A program made the position numbers and the translations under genes. This document shows positions 1 through 8,544 of a DNA stretch of 64,000 bases, piece by piece. This DNA comes from JAHZKN01 sp965250205. GTDB taxonomy: Bacteria > Pseudomonadota > Alphaproteobacteria > Rhizobiales > Hyphomicrobiaceae. The notes beneath the pieces are model-generated. The model saw only the letters and a list, made by a program, of their open reading frames with translations, was not told the DNA's origin and ran no database searches. How positions within the stretch are numbered: the stretch's first letter is position 1; each line of letters opens with the position of its first letter. Location: NCBI GenBank assembly GCA_965250205.1, contig CBDFNK010000023.1, forward strand, positions 496,001 through 560,000. Reading direction: 5' to 3'.

Positions 1-802
1 TCGCAACTTTGGCCTTGGTGGCACCAAGGCCAGTGACGCGAACAACCAGAGTTGAGCCGCTGGGTACCGTCACAGGCGTCAGTGCATTATCAGAGGTGGC
101 CGCCGGTTGATCTGATTGAGCGGCAATGGATACGGCACCATCTGACAGCATCACTGGCGGGCGCGTTGTGTACGTCGGCGGTGAGACCCAAGCATCAAGG
201 CGCACGCTGGCCAGATTTGCAGCGTCTAAAAACTGGAATGCCGTCTTGATGCGATCCAAGGATTGGATGCCAACAAAACCAACACATGTTGCGATTAACA
301 AAAACAACAACGTGCGCAAAGCGAACGGGTCATAGCGGTCAATGCGCGGGCGGGGTTTGCCAACGCGAAGGCGCTGAAAGAGGGCAGCAAGGCGCGAGCG
401 ATGGGCTCGCCACAATGCTTGTGTTTCCGGGTCATCTGTTGCGGTGGCGAGTGTATCTTCATAAGACGATGCAGGTCGGTGAGGAATGTTTGAGACCCGT
501 TCGATCCGTCGAATGGCGTCTGATCGTGTTGGCCAGCGAATGACAAACAAACCAAGTGCAGCAATGACGCCCGCAATCGCGAATGCTGCTAGCAAAACTT
601 TGTGCACAAGCGGCGAAAGGTGATGCCAAACGTCGAACAAAGACACCAGCGTAAACAGGCCAGCGATTAACAACAGCACCCAGGCACGGCGCCAGACCTG
701 TTCAAAGACCAGAGATAACTTGGCGCGCCAGACTTTGCGCTCGAACGTGCGTTCAAGTGATCTTTCGACACTTTGCTTTTCTGATGTCTCGCTGTCGGCC
801 AT
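1..802 (-). CDS. DUF4175 / TIGR02302-type membrane protein, N-terminal part
   Basis: The frame is open from an ATG at 802 to the left edge, so about 267 N-terminal residues are visible and the rest is cut off. The protein starts MADSETSEKQ. It has hydrophobic segments near residues 45-60, 72-90 and again near 180-195, separated by a basic, soluble stretch. This matches the start of the large Hyphomicrobiales membrane protein family TIGR02302 (DUF4175), which is normally encoded beside lysA, as here. GGGAAGC upstream is a plausible ribosome binding site. The function of the family is unknown. The call rests on the family pattern and the neighbour. Confidence 0.75.
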   Translation of the reverse strand, partial: MADSETSEKQSVERSLERTFERKVWRAKLSLVFEQVWRRAWVLLLIAGLFTLVSLFDVWHHLSPLVHKVLLAAFAIAGVIAALGLFVIRWPTRSDAIRRIERVSNIPHRPASSYEDTLATATDDPETQALWRAHRSRLAALFQRLRVGKPRPRIDRYDPFALRTLLFLLIATCVGFVGIQSLDRIKTAFQFLDAANLASVRLDAWVSPPTYTTRPPVMLSDGAVSIAAQSDQPAATSDNALTPVTVPSGSTLVVRVTGLGATKAKVA

Positions 803-989
803 TGGCCAGCTTCCCAACTCTGCCGTTTGCCCAGATCAATCTGCCCAAATCAACGCTGATTTAAGGTGAGGAAATAAATCCCGTCCAAGGCGCGAAACCT
901 AGCATCATAGGGGCAGGTTCGTCACCTTACGGTCTCGCCATAAAGCGGGAAAATAGGGGCTAAACAGGGCGTTGGAGGGGCAGGTATCG

Positions 990-2258
990 TTAGCCCAGCC
1001 ACGGCGGCAGCTGATCGAGGCCAAGCAGCTGTTGATAACTCTGCCTTGGGCGGACCACGGCGTAACTTGAACCCTTAACAAGTATTTCTGGCACCAGTGG
1101 CCGGGAATTGTAGGTTGAAGCCATCACCGCGCCATAGGCGCCTGCTGTCATGACGGCGAACAGATCACCTGCTGTGAGCGCAGGAAGAGAACGTCCACGG
1201 GCAAGATAGTCGCCAGCTTCGCACACCGGTCCCACCAGATCCTGGTCAATCAAAGGCGCATTTGGTGCGGGCTCTTGCACCGGGCAAATATCATGGTGGG
1301 CTTCATAAAGCGTTGGCCGCAAAAGATCGTTCATCGCCGCGTCGACGATGGTGAAGGTCCTCTTACCTTCGCGCTTGGAGAAGATCGTGCGCGAAACCAG
1401 AATTCCGGCATTGCCGGCAATCATACGACCGGGTTCGAGCACAATTTTAAGGCCGAGATCAGCAAAGGCTTCGCGTACAACCTGGCCATAGTGGACAGGT
1501 GGAGGCGGTTCATCGACGGCGCCACTGTAAGGCACACCAAGTCCGCCACCAATATCCAGGTGGTGCAGCACGTGGCCATCAAGGCGCAACGCCAGCACCA
1601 ACTCGCGCATCAATTTAAAGGCGTGGCGGAACGGATCGAGGTCGGTGATCTGGCTGCCGATGTGCATATGGATGCCGGTTGCCTTAATGCCTGGCAGGTT
1701 GCGTGCGACGGCATAAAGTGCACGTGCGCGCTCAAACGGAATGCCGAACTTGTTTTCGGCTTTGCCCGTTGAAATTTTTTCATGCGTTTTCGCATCAACA
1801 TCGGGGTTGACCCGCAAAGCGACTTTGGCGGTTAGGCCAAGATTTGATGCAACCTCGCTTAAGGCATGAAGCTCGGGTTCACTTTCGACATTAAATCCAA
1901 GGATGTTTTCTTTAAGAGCGAACGCCATTTCTTCGCGGGTCTTGCCAACGCCCGCAAAAATGATTTTGTCGGCGCTGACGCCAGCGGCACGTGCGCGGCG
2001 TAACTCACCTTCAGACACCACATCCATGCCAGACCCCATCTGCGCCATGGTTGCGAGCACGGCTTGGTTGGAGTTGGCCTTGACTGCAAAACAGATCAAA
2101 GCATCCATATCGGAAAATGAATCTGCGAGTACCTGGTAGTGGCGTTCAAGCGTGGCGCTAGAATAACAATAGAAGGGTGTGCCGATCTCTTCAGCCAAGG
2201 TGACAAGGCTGATGTCTTCGGCATGCATGGTGCCGTTCTTGTAGGTGAAGTGATGCAT
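990..2258 (-). CDS. lysA: Diaminopimelate decarboxylase
   Basis: This is the last step of lysine synthesis: PLP-dependent decarboxylation of meso-diaminopimelate to lysine in the cytoplasm. At 422 residues it has normal family length. The PLP lysine lies in FAVKANSN near residue 60. The phosphate-binding glycine motif IGGGLG is in the middle, followed by EPGRMIAGNAG, and the substrate-binding CEAGDYLA is near residue 345. It lies between the TIGR02302 gene and the small lipoprotein gene, all on the minus strand and probably co-transcribed with argH. The dapD and dapE genes of the same pathway are 3-6 kb away on the other strand. A second possible start is the Met at residue 11. Confidence 0.95.
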   Translation of the reverse strand: MHHFTYKNGTMHAEDISLVTLAEEIGTPFYCYSSATLERHYQVLADSFSDMDALICFAVKANSNQAVLATMAQMGSGMDVVSEGELRRARAAGVSADKIIFAGVGKTREEMAFALKENILGFNVESEPELHALSEVASNLGLTAKVALRVNPDVDAKTHEKISTGKAENKFGIPFERARALYAVARNLPGIKATGIHMHIGSQITDLDPFRHAFKLMRELVLALRLDGHVLHHLDIGGGLGVPYSGAVDEPPPPVHYGQVVREAFADLGLKIVLEPGRMIAGNAGILVSRTIFSKREGKRTFTIVDAAMNDLLRPTLYEAHHDICPVQEPAPNAPLIDQDLVGPVCEAGDYLARGRSLPALTAGDLFAVMTAGAYGAVMASTYNSRPLVPEILVKGSSYAVVRPRQSYQQLLGLDQLPPWLG

Positions 2259-2312
2259 GAAGCGGTGTCTTGTGGAATACGTGTGTGAAAGGGCTAAGCG
2301 ACAGCCAACCCC

Positions 2313-2513
2313 TTAGCGTATCAGGCCATCAAGAACAAAGGAGTCGTGCTGTTTATCCGCCACCACATTACCATCGGCGTCGCGTGGCGGGGAACCTTCG
2401 ACGTTGTCAATCGCACCGTCTGCAGGGGCATCCAGTGAACCACGTACGCCGCACGCGGTAACGATCAGCGAAAGCAGACCTACAAGGGCTAGCGTTTTCC
2501 ATGGGCTGGACAT
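2313..2513 (-). CDS. Small LptM/YifL-type lipoprotein
   Basis: A 66-residue lipoprotein. Residues 1-20 form a signal sequence ending in the lipobox V-T-A-C, so Cys21 would be lipidated. The mature start CGVRGSLDAP resembles the CGxxGPL pattern of LptM/YifL, the lipoprotein that assists LptD folding in gammaproteobacteria. Such a gene typically sits between argH and lysA in alphaproteobacteria, as here. I chose the ATG at 2513 because GGAG lies about 9 nt upstream; a longer frame to 2531 exists without such a site. The mature part is only about 46 residues and rich in Asp and Gly. An LptM role here is inference. Confidence 0.75.
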   Translation of the reverse strand: MSSPWKTLALVGLLSLIVTACGVRGSLDAPADGAIDNVEGSPPRDADGNVVADKQHDSFVLDGLIR

Positions 2514-2589
2514 CAGTCTGCGCCACTCCAAAAGTGCGTTGGTCTCGGATCAGGACCTCTCAAGGCCTAACCTTAGTCTCGCACGGGTT

Positions 2590-3999
2590 TTAGACCTTCT
2601 CGAGGTCTTTTTCCAACCGCTTCAGCCAAGCCCGGGCCATTTTACGCACATTCTGTGGCGCGGTTCCCCCAAAGCTTTTGCGGCTTTTGACTGAATTCTC
2701 GACACTGAGCACCGTAAATACGGCTTTTGTGATCTTTGGTTCGGCCTTTTGCATGTCGGCCAGGGGAAGCTTTTCCAGCACCAGACCCTGGTCCTCGGCC
2801 ATCTTCACAATCTGCCCGGTGACGTGGTGAGCGTCGCGAAACGGCAGTTTGAGCTCGCGGACCAGCCAATCTGCAAGATCTGTGGCTGTGGAATAACCGC
2901 TGCCAGCGGCGGCCCGCATGGTCTCAGGCACGGGTTCCAGATCGGCGATCATGCCGGTCATCGCCGCGAGAGCCGTGTGCATATGCGCCAGCGCATCAAA
3001 GGCAACTTCCTTGTCTTCCTGCATGTCCTTGGAATAGGCGAGCGGTAGCCCTTTCATCACCATCAACAGGCTTTGGAAGGCGCCAGCGATGCGACCGATT
3101 TTGGCGCGTGTGAGTTCGGCGGCATCTGGGTTGCGCTTTTGCGGCATGATTGAAGAGCCGGTGGAAAACCGATCTGATAAAACGATGAAGCCAAATTGCG
3201 GTGTCGACCAGATGACCAGTTCTTCTGCCAAGCGTGATAGATGCATGGCGCAAATCGACGCCGTGGCCAGCGTTTCCAAAATGAAATCGCGATCCGAGAC
3301 ACCGTCAAGCGAATTGGCCATGGGCCGGTCAAAGTCCAAGGCGACGGCTGTTTGTTTACGATCAATTGGAAATGACGTGCCGGCAAGCGCTGCCGAACCT
3401 AAAGGCGATTCGTTCAACCGTGTCCGCGCGTCAGCAAATCGACTTCTGTCACGGCCAAACATTTCAACATAGGCCAAGAGGTGGTGGCCAAAGGTGACAG
3501 GCTGAGCCGGTTGTAAATGCGTGAAACCTGGCATGATGGTGTCTGCATGGGTTTCAGCTTTTTCCACCAACGCTTGCTGCAAGGCCAACAGCGCTACATT
3601 GAAGCCATCAATTTTATCGCGGACATAGAGCCGGAAATCTGTGGCCACCTGATCATTGCGCGAGCGCGCGGTGTGTAGCCTGCCTGCCGCTGGACCGATT
3701 AAGTCGCGCAACCGGTTTTCAATGTTCATATGAACATCTTCGAGCGCCCTGGAAAATTTAAATTTTCCAGCCTCAATCTCAGCCTCTATTTTGTCGAGGC
3801 CTATGGTAATCTCCTTCGCATCGGTCTTTGAAATGATGCCTTGTTGGGCCAGCATTGCCGCATGGGCCTTCGAGCCGCGGATATCTTGTGGGCTGAGCAC
3901 CTTGTCGAAATCGATCGAGGCATTTATGTCCTCCATAATGTCGGCAGGGGAGGCGGAAAACCGCCCGCCCCACATTTTGTTGGCGGATTTCTTAGTCAC
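2590..3999 (-). CDS. argH: Argininosuccinate lyase
   Basis: Splits argininosuccinate into arginine and fumarate, the last step of arginine synthesis. The fumarase/aspartase superfamily signature GSSIMPQKRNPD is intact, and the N-terminal MWGGRFS and the HTARSRNDQ motif are present. I place the start at a GTG (3999), giving MTKKSANKMWGGRF, because GGAG lies 8 nt upstream. The longer frame to a TTG at 4041 has no ribosome binding site. The result, 469 residues, fits the family. The tlpA start codon is only 60 nt away on the other strand, so the two promoters must lie in or across each other's leaders. Confidence 0.95.
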   Translation of the reverse strand: MTKKSANKMWGGRFSASPADIMEDINASIDFDKVLSPQDIRGSKAHAAMLAQQGIISKTDAKEITIGLDKIEAEIEAGKFKFSRALEDVHMNIENRLRDLIGPAAGRLHTARSRNDQVATDFRLYVRDKIDGFNVALLALQQALVEKAETHADTIMPGFTHLQPAQPVTFGHHLLAYVEMFGRDRSRFADARTRLNESPLGSAALAGTSFPIDRKQTAVALDFDRPMANSLDGVSDRDFILETLATASICAMHLSRLAEELVIWSTPQFGFIVLSDRFSTGSSIMPQKRNPDAAELTRAKIGRIAGAFQSLLMVMKGLPLAYSKDMQEDKEVAFDALAHMHTALAAMTGMIADLEPVPETMRAAAGSGYSTATDLADWLVRELKLPFRDAHHVTGQIVKMAEDQGLVLEKLPLADMQKAEPKITKAVFTVLSVENSVKSRKSFGGTAPQNVRKMARAWLKRLEKDLEKV

Positions 4000-4059
4000 A
4001 AGCTGTGCTCCGGTCGGCGCCCAGGTCTTAAGCGCATTCAAAAGGTCAAGGTCAAGTCC

Positions 4060-4704
4060 ATGTCAGAAGACAAATCATCAGCTGGGCCCTCATTGAGCAT
4101 GGCCCTTGGTATCCTCGGGCTGTCGGCGCTGATTGGGTTTGCGGCGGTATACGTCACGCTTGGGGGGTCTGACAACGGCGCTAGCCATGACAAATCCGTA
4201 AAAACTCAGTCTCAGGCAAAGAAAAGTAAACGCCTCGGCGCGGACCATGGCGGAGATCTGGCAGCATTTGTTAAAAAATCCTCGCCCGCAGCGTTGGCCA
4301 ATATCACTTTTGAAGACGGCTCAGGCAAGCCCAAATCGCTGGCAGATTTTCGGGGTAAGACGATCCTTCTCAATTTTTGGGCGACCTGGTGTGCGCCCTG
4401 CAAGGCTGAGATGCCGTCACTTGATCGTTTGCAAAGCCAGCTTGGCTCGGACAAATTTGAGGTTGTGGCTGTAGCGCTTGATCACAAAGGCCGGAACGCG
4501 GCGCAGACCTTTCTGGACGCCACCAAGAGTGACAACCTCAAATTATATATCGACCCAACCGCAAAAGCAGGAAGCGCGCTGAATGTTGTTGGAATGCCCG
4601 TCACGATTTTGATCGACCCTGAGGGCCGAGAAATTGGCCGCTTGGTGGGGCCAGCCGAATGGGACAGTCCGGCGGCGATAGCGCTCATCAAAGCGGCGCT
4701 ATAA
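4060..4704 (+). CDS. tlpA: TlpA-family thiol:disulfide interchange protein
   Basis: A membrane-anchored periplasmic thioredoxin of 214 residues. One hydrophobic segment near residues 14-34 acts as an uncleaved anchor, followed by a Ser/Lys-rich linker and a thioredoxin fold. The active site is WATWCAPCKAEMPSL near residue 110, followed by the cis-Pro segment GMPVTILID. TlpA proteins reduce cysteines of cytochrome c oxidase or cytochrome c maturation partners. The divergent argH/tlpA arrangement is common in Hyphomicrobiales. I chose the ATG at 4060 (MSEDKSSAG) because AAGG lies 8 nt upstream; the frame itself is open further upstream inside antisense argH. Confidence 0.88.
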   Translation: MSEDKSSAGPSLSMALGILGLSALIGFAAVYVTLGGSDNGASHDKSVKTQSQAKKSKRLGADHGGDLAAFVKKSSPAALANITFEDGSGKPKSLADFRGKTILLNFWATWCAPCKAEMPSLDRLQSQLGSDKFEVVAVALDHKGRNAAQTFLDATKSDNLKLYIDPTAKAGSALNVVGMPVTILIDPEGREIGRLVGPAEWDSPAAIALIKAAL

Positions 4705-4864
4705 AAAACGTTCTAACTGGTTATCGGCGTATTTCTCAGGGTGGGCGTTGACAGGTTTGGCAAGTGACGCCATGAACGCAGCAGCCGGTCTCAAGCTGGC
4801 CAATCCAAGACTGAAGTGCACTCATTACCAGAGATCTTCATTCCAAGCCCAAGGAACCCGATTC

Positions 4865-5707
4865 ATGTCCCACGCCGAATTGCAAAAACAAATCGAACAG
4901 GCTTGGGATGATCGTGAAGCTATATCGCATGAGACAACGGGCGATGTGCGAGATGCTGTCAATGCAGCGTTGAATGCGCTTGATTCAGGGGCCGCGCGCG
5001 TAGCTGAAAAAGGCAAAGACGGTTGGGTCGTCAATCAGTGGTTAAAGAAGGCCGTGCTGCTGTCGTTTCGATTAAATGACATGTCGCTGATCTCTGGTGC
5101 GCCGGATGGCGCCTCATGGTGGGACAAGGTACCATCGAAATTTGCTGGCATGGGTGAAGCAGAATTCAAGACAGCAGGTTTTCGCGCGGTGCCCGGCTGT
5201 ATCGTGCGCCACTCAGCCCATATTGCCCCTGGCGTAGTGTTGATGCCGTCGTTTGTGAACCTAGGCGCGTTTGTCGACAGTGGAACGATGGTTGATACCT
5301 GGGCAACCGTCGGCTCGTGTGCGCAAATTGGCAAGAACGTGCATTTGTCAGGCGGCGCTGGAATTGGCGGTGTGTTGGAGCCGTTGCAAGCAGGCCCGGT
5401 TATTATTGAAGACAATTGTTTTATCGGCGCGCGCGCCGAGGTGGCTGAAGGCGTTCGCGTTGGCGAAGGCTCTGTATTGTCGATGGGTGTTTATCTCAGT
5501 GCCTCAACAAAAATTATTGATCGCGCAACGGGTGAGATTTTCATGGGCTATGTACCGCCCTACTCGGTAGTGGTATCTGGTTCTTTGCCAGGCAAACCGT
5601 TGCCGGATGGCAGCCCAGGTCCAAACCTTTATTGTGCAGTGATTGTCAAACGCGTTGATGAAAAAACGCGCTCAAAAACATCGATCAATGAATTGTTGCG
5701 TGACTAA
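4865..5707 (+). CDS. dapD: Tetrahydrodipicolinate N-succinyltransferase
   Basis: Transfers succinyl from succinyl-CoA to tetrahydrodipicolinate in the succinylase branch of lysine and DAP synthesis. It has 280 residues. A helical N-terminal domain is followed by left-handed beta-helix hexapeptide repeats, seen in runs such as VVLMPSFVNLGAFVDSGTMV, GGAGIGGVLEP and IIEDNCFIGARAEV. The ATG at 4865 (MSHAELQKQ) has AAGGA about 9 nt upstream; the frame is open back to 4748 but that extension is not conserved in type. dapE follows 1.4 kb downstream on the same strand, with two membrane-protein genes in between. Confidence 0.95.
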   Translation: MSHAELQKQIEQAWDDREAISHETTGDVRDAVNAALNALDSGAARVAEKGKDGWVVNQWLKKAVLLSFRLNDMSLISGAPDGASWWDKVPSKFAGMGEAEFKTAGFRAVPGCIVRHSAHIAPGVVLMPSFVNLGAFVDSGTMVDTWATVGSCAQIGKNVHLSGGAGIGGVLEPLQAGPVIIEDNCFIGARAEVAEGVRVGEGSVLSMGVYLSASTKIIDRATGEIFMGYVPPYSVVVSGSLPGKPLPDGSPGPNLYCAVIVKRVDEKTRSKTSINELLRD

Positions 5708-5802
5708 TGTGATGTGCGCTTGAATGTGCCCGCTTATTTCCTTCCTATAAAGAGCACCAAGGTGTGAGACTATTTTTGCAATAACGATGTTAGGAGGCTC
5801 GT

Positions 5803-6969
5803 GTGTACCGCACTCTCAATCCCGACAAAATTATTGCGACGACGGTCAAGTTAAAACGGCGCATTGATGAGCGCTTTCCAGAGCGTGGTCTTTCCAAAGT
5901 ATGTGGCGAGTTGTTGTCCGTCGCCCAAGAAAGTGAAGCGCGGGTTCATGCCATCAGCAAGCCCGACTATAAGCTTCGCATGTTGAGTTTTGCGCTGATG
6001 GGCCTTGGCCTGTTGGCGTTGGTCTATGTCGGCTCAATTATTGAATACAAGAATGCGACAGATAATCTGTTCGGCGTTTTGGAAGGTATCGATTCTGCGT
6101 TCAATATAGTGGTGCTGATGGGCGCCATTGCTATTTTCCTATGGGGGCTTGAGGCGCGTCATAGACGCCAGAAGGCGCTCGAAGATTTGCATGAGTTGCG
6201 GTCAATTATTCACGTCATTGATATGCACCAACTGACCAAGGACCCCAGTGCAAAGTCATTCGTCAGCTTCGGTGAAAAAGGCGATGGCGATACGCCTGCT
6301 TCGCCACAGCGGACAATGACACCACATGAATTGACACGGTATTTGGATTATTGCTCGGAACTGCTGTCGCTTTCCGGCAAGGTCGCGGCCCTTTATGCCC
6401 AGGGTAGTGGCGATGGGGTGGTTGTTGAAACCGCAAGTGATCTGGGCCAAGTCACCACCAATATGTCCGCCAAGATCTGGCAGAAAATTGAGCTGGTCTA
6501 TCGGTTGGAAGCACGGGCACGGCCAACATCTGCGCTGGGACCCGCTGTTTCAGCAGCGCCTGCAGCCCAATCCTCCACGCGCCACCATTGGCCCAAGCTG
6601 CGCCCGCCAAAGAGCCCGCAACGCCCTCGTAGACCCTCGTGGAAGTTGTATGGGAAGAGCCTGCTCAAGCATGTCGCTGGTTCAAAGGTGCTCAAAAATC
6701 CTCTATGGTTGTGGAATCGATCCGAGGGGACACGTAATGAATCCAATTCGCTTGTTTGGCAGCTTCAAAGGCCGCATTGGCCGTGGCAGCTTTTGGTTTG
6801 GCATAATTTTATTGGCGGCACTCAGCCCGTTTTCGATTGGAACGGTGTTGGACGACAACCCATTTCAAGATGCGTTGTCGGCAGTGCACCAGTTTGGCCT
6901 CAAAGGTTTGGCATGGAGCATGTTATTGCTCATCGGTGTTGCAGCGTTAATGACGAAACGTTTGCATGA
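5803..6969 (+). CDS. Conserved membrane protein next to dapD, C-terminus uncertain
   Basis: The start is a GTG with a textbook AGGAGG 5 nt upstream. Two hydrophobic segments lie near residues 66-82 and 100-120. They are followed by a conserved-looking soluble part with LHELRSIIHVIDMHQLTKDP and ELTRYLDYCSELLSL, ending near residue 235 (KIWQKIELVYRL). I recognise it as a hypothetical protein often found between dapD and dapE in Hyphomicrobiales, of unknown function. The last 150 or so residues look unlike protein (many Trp, Arg and Pro), and the final 78 codons overlap the DUF805 gene in another frame. The true stop has probably been lost or shifted near 6500-6700. Confidence 0.6.
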   Translation: MYRTLNPDKIIATTVKLKRRIDERFPERGLSKVCGELLSVAQESEARVHAISKPDYKLRMLSFALMGLGLLALVYVGSIIEYKNATDNLFGVLEGIDSAFNIVVLMGAIAIFLWGLEARHRRQKALEDLHELRSIIHVIDMHQLTKDPSAKSFVSFGEKGDGDTPASPQRTMTPHELTRYLDYCSELLSLSGKVAALYAQGSGDGVVVETASDLGQVTTNMSAKIWQKIELVYRLEARARPTSALGPAVSAAPAAQSSTRHHWPKLRPPKSPQRPRRPSWKLYGKSLLKHVAGSKVLKNPLWLWNRSEGTRNESNSLVWQLQRPHWPWQLLVWHNFIGGTQPVFDWNGVGRQPISRCVVGSAPVWPQRFGMEHVIAHRCCSVNDETFA

Positions 6970-7192
6970 CCGTGGACGGTCTGGCATTTATGCAGCTGCG
7001 TTCTATTTGCCAGCCGCTGTGGCCGCGCTGTTATATTTCTTCCCCAACAATTCACTCGCCCATCAAGTTGTGCATTGGTCGACTTGGATCACCGCGTTTG
7101 CTGGCACGGCCGGTGTTTGGTTCCTCTTCCAATTGGGTTTTTTCCCGGGCATCGAAGGTGCCAACAAGTATGGCCCAGACCTTGATGCTTGA
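6737..7192 (+). CDS. DUF805 family inner-membrane protein
   Basis: A 151-residue protein with four hydrophobic segments and the DUF805 start pattern LFGSFKGRIGRGSFW, followed later by MTKRLHDRGRSG and the C-terminal GANKYGPDLDA. The start ATG at 6737 has GAGGGGA 7 nt upstream. Its stop codon lies inside the first codons of dapE (overlap 23 nt), so the two are translated as a coupled pair. No function is established for DUF805. Position between dapD and dapE is the only context hint. It overlaps the 3' part of the preceding reading frame by 233 nt, which is why that frame's end is doubted. Confidence 0.85.
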   Translation: MNPIRLFGSFKGRIGRGSFWFGIILLAALSPFSIGTVLDDNPFQDALSAVHQFGLKGLAWSMLLLIGVAALMTKRLHDRGRSGIYAAAFYLPAAVAALLYFFPNNSLAHQVVHWSTWITAFAGTAGVWFLFQLGFFPGIEGANKYGPDLDA

Positions 7193-8357
7193 TCCAACAG
7201 ATCCTGTTCAACTCACCAAAGCACTGATCCGCTGCAAAAGTGTGACGCCTGACGAGGGCGGCGCGTTGCAGCTGGTGCAAGATGTGCTGACGCCTGCTGG
7301 CTTTATATGCCACCGCATGACGTTTTCAGAATCGGGCACGGCGGATGTTGATAATCTCTATGCGCGTCTTGGGACCACAGGTCCCAACCTTTGTTTTGCA
7401 GGTCATACAGATGTTGTACCACCAGGCGACGAGGCCCAGTGGGCGTCGCCACCATTTGAACCCACGGTGCGTGGTGACAAACTCTATGGTCGTGGTGCCG
7501 TCGATATGAAGGGGGGCGTTGCAGCCTTTATTGCCGCCGTTTTGCGCCTCCAAAAGGCACCAGGACGTGCGCTTCAGGGTTCAATTTCAGTGCTGATCAC
7601 AGGCGATGAAGAGGGCGACGCCATCAATGGCACGGTTAAGGTGCTCGATTGGCTGAAAGAGGGCGCTGAAACACTTGATGCGTGCGTCGTGGGCGAACCG
7701 TCTAATCCGTCAGCACTTGGCGATGAAATAAAAATTGGCCGGCGTGGATCACTGACCTGCACACTCACGGTTGCAGGCAAGCAGGGCCATGCCGCCTACC
7801 CGGTCAAAGCTGACAATCCCGTTCCAAAACTGATTCACATGCTGAACCGCCTGAGCGTCCAGAAAATCGATGACGGAACGGCCGATTTCCAACCCTCAAA
7901 TTTGGAAGTCACAGTGATGGGCGTGCCCAACACAGCATCCAATGTCATTCCAGGATCGGCGGCGGCAACGTTTAACATTCGCTACAACGATCTTTGGGAT
8001 CGCGACAGAATATCAGATTGGGTGCGCTTGCAGTGTGATGCGGCATGCTACGGACGCGACATTTCTTATGACTTGAACTTTGCCGGAACGGGTGATGTGT
8101 TCCTGACCCAGCCTGGTCAGCTCGTTGATACGATGGTTCAGGCCGTCACCAAGGTCACTGGAAAAACACCAGCCCTGACCACAACCGGCGGCACGTCGGA
8201 TGCGCGTTTTATTAAAGATCTGTGTCCGGTGATTGAGTTTGGTCTTGTCAATCAAACCATTCATATGGTGGATGAGCACACGGATGTGGCAGATCTTGAG
8301 CAGTTGACCAAGATCTACCAGAGTTTCATCGCGTCATACTTTAAAGCAGCCAGCTAG
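7170..8357 (+). CDS. dapE: Succinyl-diaminopimelate desuccinylase
   Basis: Hydrolyses N-succinyl-LL-diaminopimelate to LL-DAP, two steps after DapD. It is an M20 metallopeptidase of 395 residues. Metal-site motifs are CFAGHTDVVPPGD, GRGAVDMKGG and TGDEEGDAINGT, and the dimerisation-domain histidine lies in GKQGHAAYP. The C-terminal metal ligand region is VNQTIHMVDEH. I prefer the ATG at 7170 because AAGGTG lies 9 nt upstream; the next in-frame ATG at 7185 lacks a site. The start overlaps the end of the DUF805 gene. Together with dapD and the nearby lysA it makes up much of the DAP/lysine branch. Confidence 0.95.
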   Translation: MAQTLMLDPTDPVQLTKALIRCKSVTPDEGGALQLVQDVLTPAGFICHRMTFSESGTADVDNLYARLGTTGPNLCFAGHTDVVPPGDEAQWASPPFEPTVRGDKLYGRGAVDMKGGVAAFIAAVLRLQKAPGRALQGSISVLITGDEEGDAINGTVKVLDWLKEGAETLDACVVGEPSNPSALGDEIKIGRRGSLTCTLTVAGKQGHAAYPVKADNPVPKLIHMLNRLSVQKIDDGTADFQPSNLEVTVMGVPNTASNVIPGSAAATFNIRYNDLWDRDRISDWVRLQCDAACYGRDISYDLNFAGTGDVFLTQPGQLVDTMVQAVTKVTGKTPALTTTGGTSDARFIKDLCPVIEFGLVNQTIHMVDEHTDVADLEQLTKIYQSFIASYFKAAS

Positions 8358-8432
8358 CCAGCCAACTTGCACGACAAAGGTTCACCTAGAGCGTCGAGCG
8401 TTTTCTTGTGCTCACTGAAGCTATTTGCGCAA

Positions 8433-8515
8433 CGCTCTATCTCATGGCTCTATCCCAAGACTCTATCCTAAGACTCTATCCTATGACTGGCGATCAACTT
8501 ATCTGCTCAAAGTCG
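8433..8515 (+). repeat. Dispersed intergenic repeat, copy 1
   Basis: This stretch between the convergent ends of dapE and arsM shares about 57 bp with 62649-62705 read on the other strand. The shared parts are the block CGCTCTATCTCA, then GCTCTATCCCATGA-type sequence, then a common tail (GATCAACTTATCTGCTCAAA plus GTCG). Copy 1 differs by an internal expansion: the unit GACTCTATCCTAA occurs in three near-identical tandem versions at about 8448-8484. An inverted pair AGAGCGT (8388) / ACGCTCT (8432) borders it. No coding potential is seen. Confidence 0.75.
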
Positions 8516-8544
8516 AACACAACGTTTCGCAGATTGATCTAGGT

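Noticed and set aside
52..576. Open frames on both strands (for example 126-335 plus and 295-576 minus)
   Set aside because: They are shadows of the TIGR02302-type gene, which reads through the left edge on the minus strand.
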